This document shows positions 31,393 through 34,932 of a stretch of DNA of 34,932 nucleotides, piece after piece; positions within the stretch are counted from its first letter, which is position 1, and each line of letters starts with the position of its first letter. Under the pieces are notes generated by a model that did no database searches, was not told where the DNA came from, and worked only from the letters and a program-made list of their open reading frames with translations. Source of the DNA: an uncultured Eubacteriales bacterium (GTDB lineage: Bacteria; Bacillota; Clostridia; Oscillospirales; Oscillospiraceae); assembly GCA_900319275.1 (NCBI GenBank), contig ONNS01000021.1, positions 1-34,932 of the forward strand, written 5' to 3'. The position numbers and the translations under genes are program-made.

Positions 31393-31421
31393 AATATACC
31401 AGATATCTCTCCCAGCGTCAA
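31393..31421 (-). promoter_or_regulatory. Promoter of the 83-aa/reductase operon, flanked by repeated 12-mers
   Basis: Minus strand TTGACG, 17 bp, TATATT with TGG extension; it is about 87 bp upstream of the GTG start. The 12-mer AGAATTTGTSAC occurs at 31331-31342 and 31423-31434, on both sides of the promoter in the same orientation, as if bound by a regulator. Confidence 0.7.
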
Positions 31422-31551
31422 CAGAATTTGTCACTTTCCACGAATAAGATCCTTTCTGTGGGAAAGCAGCTGCGTACCGCCGGCAAAATCAGACTGTCAG
31501 GAGCGAGCTGAGAAGTCTGTCCGGAGCATACACCCGCAATTTGAAAAAAAC

Positions 31552-31576
31552 GGGTGCCGGAACATGTCCGGCACCC
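31552..31576 (-). terminator. Terminator of the hydrolase/four-TM operon
   Basis: 9-bp stem GGGTGCCGG/CCGGCACCC, 7-nt loop, minus-strand tail GTTTTTTTC. It lies 28 bp beyond the stop of the four-TM gene. The remaining intergenic DNA between here and the promoter at 31421 holds no gene. Confidence 0.85.
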
Positions 31577-31604
31577 TTCCATGATAGAGATTGTATTGAG
31601 TTAC

Positions 31605-32000
31605 TTACGCCTTCCTGCTCTTTTCAAAGAAGCAGGCGACAACGGCGACAACAATGGCGGCTGCGCCGACGAACGCAAGCGCGTAGTTCATACCGGCCAG
31701 CTCCGGAAGACCGACCATCTTAATGCCGTTCATTGCTTCGGCAATGTTCCAGATCCCGTCGCTGAGGACCTTCATCATCACATAGGCAAGGCAAGCCGCA
31801 CCGCCCACGGAGGTGAAATCCGTCCAGGGCTTTTCGCCGAGGAAAGCCGCCGCTTCGAGCAGGATCGCCGCGACAGCCGCAGCCATGGCGCCGCCTGTCA
31901 CGATGCCACCCTTTCCCTTATAAACCAGCAGCATGACAAGGCTGACGATGCCGAGCAGCGCTGCAAGAGCCGATGCATAAAAACCGAATGTTTTTTTCAT
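31605..32000 (-). CDS. Small four-transmembrane protein, partner of the membrane-linked GH3
   Basis: 131 residues with four hydrophobic helices: FYASALAALLGIVSLVMLLVY, VTGGAMAAAVAAILLEAAAFL, SVGGAACLAYVMMKVL and YALAFVGAAAIVVAVVACFF, then a short basic tail KSRKA. A longer upstream frame exists, but AAGGAGGT sits 6 nt before the ATG at 32000, which is chosen. It starts 17 bp after the stop of the GH3-containing gene and ends at a terminator, so the two form one unit. Genes of this type next to membrane-linked GH3 proteins seem to recur in Oscillospirales (recollection, not checked). Function unknown; perhaps membrane retention of the hydrolase. Confidence 0.8.
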   Translation of the reverse strand: MKKTFGFYASALAALLGIVSLVMLLVYKGKGGIVTGGAMAAAVAAILLEAAAFLGEKPWTDFTSVGGAACLAYVMMKVLSDGIWNIAEAMNGIKMVGLPELAGMNYALAFVGAAAIVVAVVACFFEKSRKA

Positions 32001-32017
32001 GGTAGCTACCTCCTTGC

Positions 32018-34843
32018 TCAGTGTTCCCTGCGAACCTTGCTGACCACCATCATCGCGCAAGAGGCAACGGTCAGCACTGCGGAGCAGACGATCACAGCGG
32101 TGATCGCGCTCTGCCACCACGGTGTGACCTGTACGACCTTTGCGGTTGCGGACATACCGTTGATGATATTGGAGCGGCTGATCGCGTACTCCCAATAGAT
32201 CGCTGCGTCAATCAGATGATTCAGAAGATGTCCGTCGTCGGTATCCTTTGCGTGCTGCAGGACATACTGTCCGTGACCGCCGACGCCGTCCAGGCACCAC
32301 TCCTGCGTTCCCGCGTCGAGCACCTCGAGCGCGTGGTTCACATAGCCGCCGTCCACATATTCACCGAAGCAGGGCGCGGCGTCGGTGTCGATCAGACCGT
32401 GCCAGTCCCATTCATTGCGCAGTACGATCGTGTTCAGTGCGTAGCTTGCGCTGCTCCACTTCAGACCGATGCGCTCGAACGACTGCATGATGCTGCCGGC
32501 ATTCGCTTCGCGGACGCTGCCCTCAAAGGCTCGGAGCGAGCCCTCGCGGAACGCCTGTTCGTTGAAGAACACGACGAGACCGGAGCGGTAGAATTCCTGG
32601 TCGTTTCCGACAAAGTGCTTCGGGGAAGCGTGCGAGCCGGTCTTCTCCATCGCCTCAACCTGCGGGATCGCGGCGAGATAGTTCAGCGTCGGGCACTCGG
32701 ACATGTACTCAAAGTTGCGGCCGCCAAACGGCGTTCTGTGCAGGTCGTTGCCAACGTTATAGTTGACCATGTGGCCGGACCAGAGTCCATCTTCGCCCAT
32801 CATCTTGCCGCGGTTGGCGTACAACTCGGTGTTGAAGGAGCCGGTCAGGATCACGTTCGAGCAATAGCGGGTCGTCGGGAGGTTGACCGCTTCCCCATTG
32901 ATCGTGACAGGCAGCGGGTAGGTACCCTGTACGGAGTCGCAGCCGTCGCCGACCGCAAAGGCCGGAGAGAGATCGCCGACCGCCGGGCTCTGGAAGCTCT
33001 CGGCTGTTGCGTTGGGCAGATCCTCGGGCTGCAGCTGATAGATGAACTGGAGCCAGGTTTCGCGGTCCTCAAGCGGAACATCCTTCATCATAGCCAGAGT
33101 CAAACCGTTCTTCTGCCCGAAGTTCTTGGCAAGCTCCGCATAGGAAGGCGCGTCTGCCGGCTTTTCATACCATTCACCGTCCAGAATCTCCAGCATCTCA
33201 TCCGTGGCGGAAACGACGGTCTGCTGCTTCGGATAGGTGCCTTCCCAATCGCTTCTCGAAAGGTAGACGCCCTCGCCCGGCAGCCAGTAGTTCAGATCAC
33301 AGTCCTCGAACTGGTTCGTCACGATCGCTCCGTTTTCGCCGGTGCGATACTTTTCCGCATCAAAGCCCTGCGTGAATTTGTGAGCGCAGGCGGCATTGCC
33401 GTCCGCCGTCAAGCCGTTTTCGGTTGTATATCCCTGTGCGGCAAGAATGTTGTTCAGCGCATCATGGACATCGCTTCCTATCGCAATATAATAGTCACCC
33501 TCGGAGAGGATATATCCCTTTGCGTTCACATAGTCATAGGAGGCGAGCAGATACTTGTCCACCGTGATCGTGACGGTCTCGCCCGGCGCTGCCGTGCGGT
33601 CGAGACCGCCTGCCACGCTGACCTCCGGCGCATGGTTCGCGTCTTTCGGGTCCTTCTGCGTCCACTGGACGCGGGCCGCGAAGTCATTCTGGATGGCCTG
33701 TCCCCAGCGAGTCTGCGCATAGAATTTCTCGCGCTCACCCGTTGCGGGGTTCACGTCCCACGAGCCTTCGTTGTCTTCCCAGACATTCTTCGTGCTCATG
33801 CACGGCGAGAAGCGTCCGCCCCAGCCGCCATAGGCCGGGCTCTCGTACGAGCGCAGGCCATTGTCGACGAGATAGAGGAACGACGGCGAGTCGCCCTCGG
33901 AGATGAGGTCATACATGCCGTAGCCTTTCTCCTTCGCAACGCTCGGCTGGCCGAACGTGTCCTCGGGGTCGCCCGTGAGGTGATGGCCGTCGCCATACGT
34001 CATGTAGGCTTTGCCGTAACCCGTCAGGATGTTTTTCTGCATCCACGGGCCGCGGAAATACGGTTGCTGCTCTTTCGGCACGACATCCTTCCAGATGTAG
34101 GCGAGGCTCGCGAACTGGATGCTGTTGTACCAGACTTTGATGTCCGGCCACGAACGCGAGATGTACGTCTTGTACGTGTCATCCTGGTCCATGATGTTGT
34201 AGAGCACAGCCTTCTTGCTGACTTTTTGGTAGATGCTGTCCCACTGCGCCGTGCCCTTGTACTGTTCTTCGATGGACTTCAGCGCGCGGGCAATCGTATT
34301 GCAGCCACCCCAGGTCTCGAGGTAGATCGGCGCGTCATTATTGTCGAGCAGCTTTTCTTTGATGAGGTTGCTGCCGTCCGTGTCATACGCCATCTCGCCT
34401 TCGAAGTCGATGTTGCCGATTTTGACGAGGCTCTGGAGCTTGTCAGCCGTCGGATAGCGGCTGTCGTTCGCATGGAGCTTCGGATAGACGGCGCGATATT
34501 TCTCAATGTAGTCGTGAATCCAGTCCGTGCCGCACCAACGGAGATCCGTGCGCGGCGTGCTGTAGATTGGCTTCGTCCAGCCCATCTGCGTCTGGAACGT
34601 CGTGCCTTTGCCATCGCCCTTGTAATGCCACATCGAGGCACTGTAGACGATGCCCTCGACATCGAGCTCGTTCGTGTAAAGCAGGAAGCGCAGGAACGAG
34701 TTCATGTCATCGACTTCGCCATCCGTCGTGACGATCGTGCGCGGCGCGAGCTGTGCAGCCTCGACCATGCCCATCGTGGCAAAGCCTGTCGCCATCGTGC
34801 CAGCCACGACGGCTGCCGTGAGTTTCTTGAGAGATTTCTTCAT
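32018..34843 (-). CDS. Chimeric exported protein: DUF1593 nucleoside-hydrolase-like domain fused to a GH3 barrel
   Basis: 941 residues. A signal peptide (1-29, LTAAVVAGTMATGFATMGMVEA) leads into a DUF1593 domain with the nucleoside-hydrolase metal motif TDGEVDD (D41, D45, D46), running to about residue 420. At about 425 (PGETVTITVDKYLL) the chain passes into the last strands of a GH3 fibronectin-like domain (ILSEGDYYIAIGSDVHDALNNIL). A GH3 TIM barrel follows with GGRNFEYMSECPTL, KHFVGNDQEF and a candidate nucleophile D821 in GLIDTDAAP. A C-terminal transmembrane helix (about 909-935) ends the protein. The GH3 alpha/beta sandwich, which in reversed-order enzymes comes first and carries the acid/base, is missing. 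Threonine codons are almost all ACG before the joint and mixed ACC/ACG/ACA after it. It may be a true fusion or an assembly chimera. Confidence 0.75.
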   Translation of the reverse strand: MKKSLKKLTAAVVAGTMATGFATMGMVEAAQLAPRTIVTTDGEVDDMNSFLRFLLYTNELDVEGIVYSASMWHYKGDGKGTTFQTQMGWTKPIYSTPRTDLRWCGTDWIHDYIEKYRAVYPKLHANDSRYPTADKLQSLVKIGNIDFEGEMAYDTDGSNLIKEKLLDNNDAPIYLETWGGCNTIARALKSIEEQYKGTAQWDSIYQKVSKKAVLYNIMDQDDTYKTYISRSWPDIKVWYNSIQFASLAYIWKDVVPKEQQPYFRGPWMQKNILTGYGKAYMTYGDGHHLTGDPEDTFGQPSVAKEKGYGMYDLISEGDSPSFLYLVDNGLRSYESPAYGGWGGRFSPCMSTKNVWEDNEGSWDVNPATGEREKFYAQTRWGQAIQNDFAARVQWTQKDPKDANHAPEVSVAGGLDRTAAPGETVTITVDKYLLASYDYVNAKGYILSEGDYYIAIGSDVHDALNNILAAQGYTTENGLTADGNAACAHKFTQGFDAEKYRTGENGAIVTNQFEDCDLNYWLPGEGVYLSRSDWEGTYPKQQTVVSATDEMLEILDGEWYEKPADAPSYAELAKNFGQKNGLTLAMMKDVPLEDRETWLQFIYQLQPEDLPNATAESFQSPAVGDLSPAFAVGDGCDSVQGTYPLPVTINGEAVNLPTTRYCSNVILTGSFNTELYANRGKMMGEDGLWSGHMVNYNVGNDLHRTPFGGRNFEYMSECPTLNYLAAIPQVEAMEKTGSHASPKHFVGNDQEFYRSGLVVFFNEQAFREGSLRAFEGSVREANAGSIMQSFERIGLKWSSASYALNTIVLRNEWDWHGLIDTDAAPCFGEYVDGGYVNHALEVLDAGTQEWCLDGVGGHGQYVLQHAKDTDDGHLLNHLIDAAIYWEYAISRSNIINGMSATAKVVQVTPWWQSAITAVIVCSAVLTVASCAMMVVSKVRREH

Positions 34844-34860
34844 TTCAGACCTCCCACGGC

Positions 34861-34932
34861 TCAGCGATGCTGTGCCGCCATCCAGTCAAAGAGCTTGACG
34901 GTCTTGCCGTTGATCGTATCTTCACAGCGGTC
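34861..34932 (-). CDS. C-terminal end of a truncated gene at the window edge
   Basis: The last 23 codons of a gene running off the right edge: DRCEDTINGKTVKLFDWMAA then QHR and stop. It ends 17 bp before the chimera's ATG on the same strand, so it is the upstream operon partner of the DUF1593 part. Too short to assign. Confidence 0.5.
   Translation of the reverse strand, partial: DRCEDTINGKTVKLFDWMAAQHR

Noticed and set aside
31605-32195. Longer 196-residue form of the four-TM gene
   Set aside because: The extra N-terminal part overlaps the end of the GH3 gene in another frame and has no ribosome site; AAGGAGGT marks the ATG at 32000.
32018-34843. Reading the chimera as an ordinary multidomain cellulose-binding hydrolase
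   Set aside because: DUF1593 proteins normally continue into their own C-terminal sandwich. Here that domain is replaced after about 20 residues by the interior of a GH3, and codon use changes at the same point.

Overview
The window looks like a piece of a GC-rich Clostridia genome, most likely a gut Oscillospirales/Ruminococcaceae-type bacterium. Pointers are strong AGGAGG-type ribosome binding sites, a DUF4317 protein, reversed-order and membrane-linked GH3 enzymes, tandem DUF4012 membrane proteins, a Gram-positive-type type IV prepilin, and many hairpin-rich intergenic repeats of the kind common in these genomes. The left edge carries tandem repeats resembling the end of an IS21-type element. 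The right edge stops inside a gene.

Layout. 1-433: tandem 23-bp repeats and a hairpin-rich island. 434-3703 (minus): rhamnose module, rhaD and rhaB, with an AraC-type regulator upstream; no rhamnose isomerase is in view. 3726-8740 (minus): two tandem DUF4012 paralogues. 8957-11359 (minus): a GH3 beta-glycosidase with reversed domain order, divergent from a GH13 enzyme (11524-12813, plus). 12957-15748 (plus): ABC importer (binding protein, permease, ATPase) of the TrpX-like family, convergent with an NSS-family Na+/amino acid symporter (15812-17161, minus). 17403-18689 (minus): membrane HD-GYP phosphodiesterase. 18813-23318: accessory region with a structured double-cloverleaf repeat, an AbrB/PIN toxin-antitoxin pair whose toxin is broken, a headless pilin fragment convergent with an intact prepilin, MITE-like elements, a four-repeat helicase-associated-domain (HA) protein, a candidate invertible promoter and a serine recombinase. 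23486-27066 (minus): Tat translocase operon (tatB-like, tatA, tatC) followed by its apparent cargo, an FMN/FAD reductase whose Tat leader is cut off by an in-frame stop. 27205-27345: second copy of the cloverleaf repeat. 27691-28821 (plus): DUF4317. 28960-31306 (minus): an 83-aa unknown protein and an old-yellow-enzyme/2,4-dienoyl-CoA-reductase-like Fe-S flavoenzyme. 31605-34932 (minus): a four-TM protein, a DUF1593-GH3 chimera and the end of one more gene.

The most interesting signal is at 22534-22687. Two 16-bp sites, each with 7-bp half-sites around a central dinucleotide (GT in one, AC in the other, hence inverted), flank a near-perfect sigma-A promoter and lie 20 bp from a Hin/Pin-type serine recombinase gene. 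As drawn, the promoter points away from the HA-domain gene into a terminator; inversion would point it at that gene. This reads as an ON/OFF phase switch, seen here OFF.

Other strong points: a composition break at about 33,570 inside a fused hydrolase gene (true fusion or assembly chimera); a TAA that splits a Tat signal from its flavoenzyme; a TAG in a PIN toxin; and a multi-copy structured element with a compensatory base-pair change between copies. No tRNA, rRNA or CRISPR array was seen.
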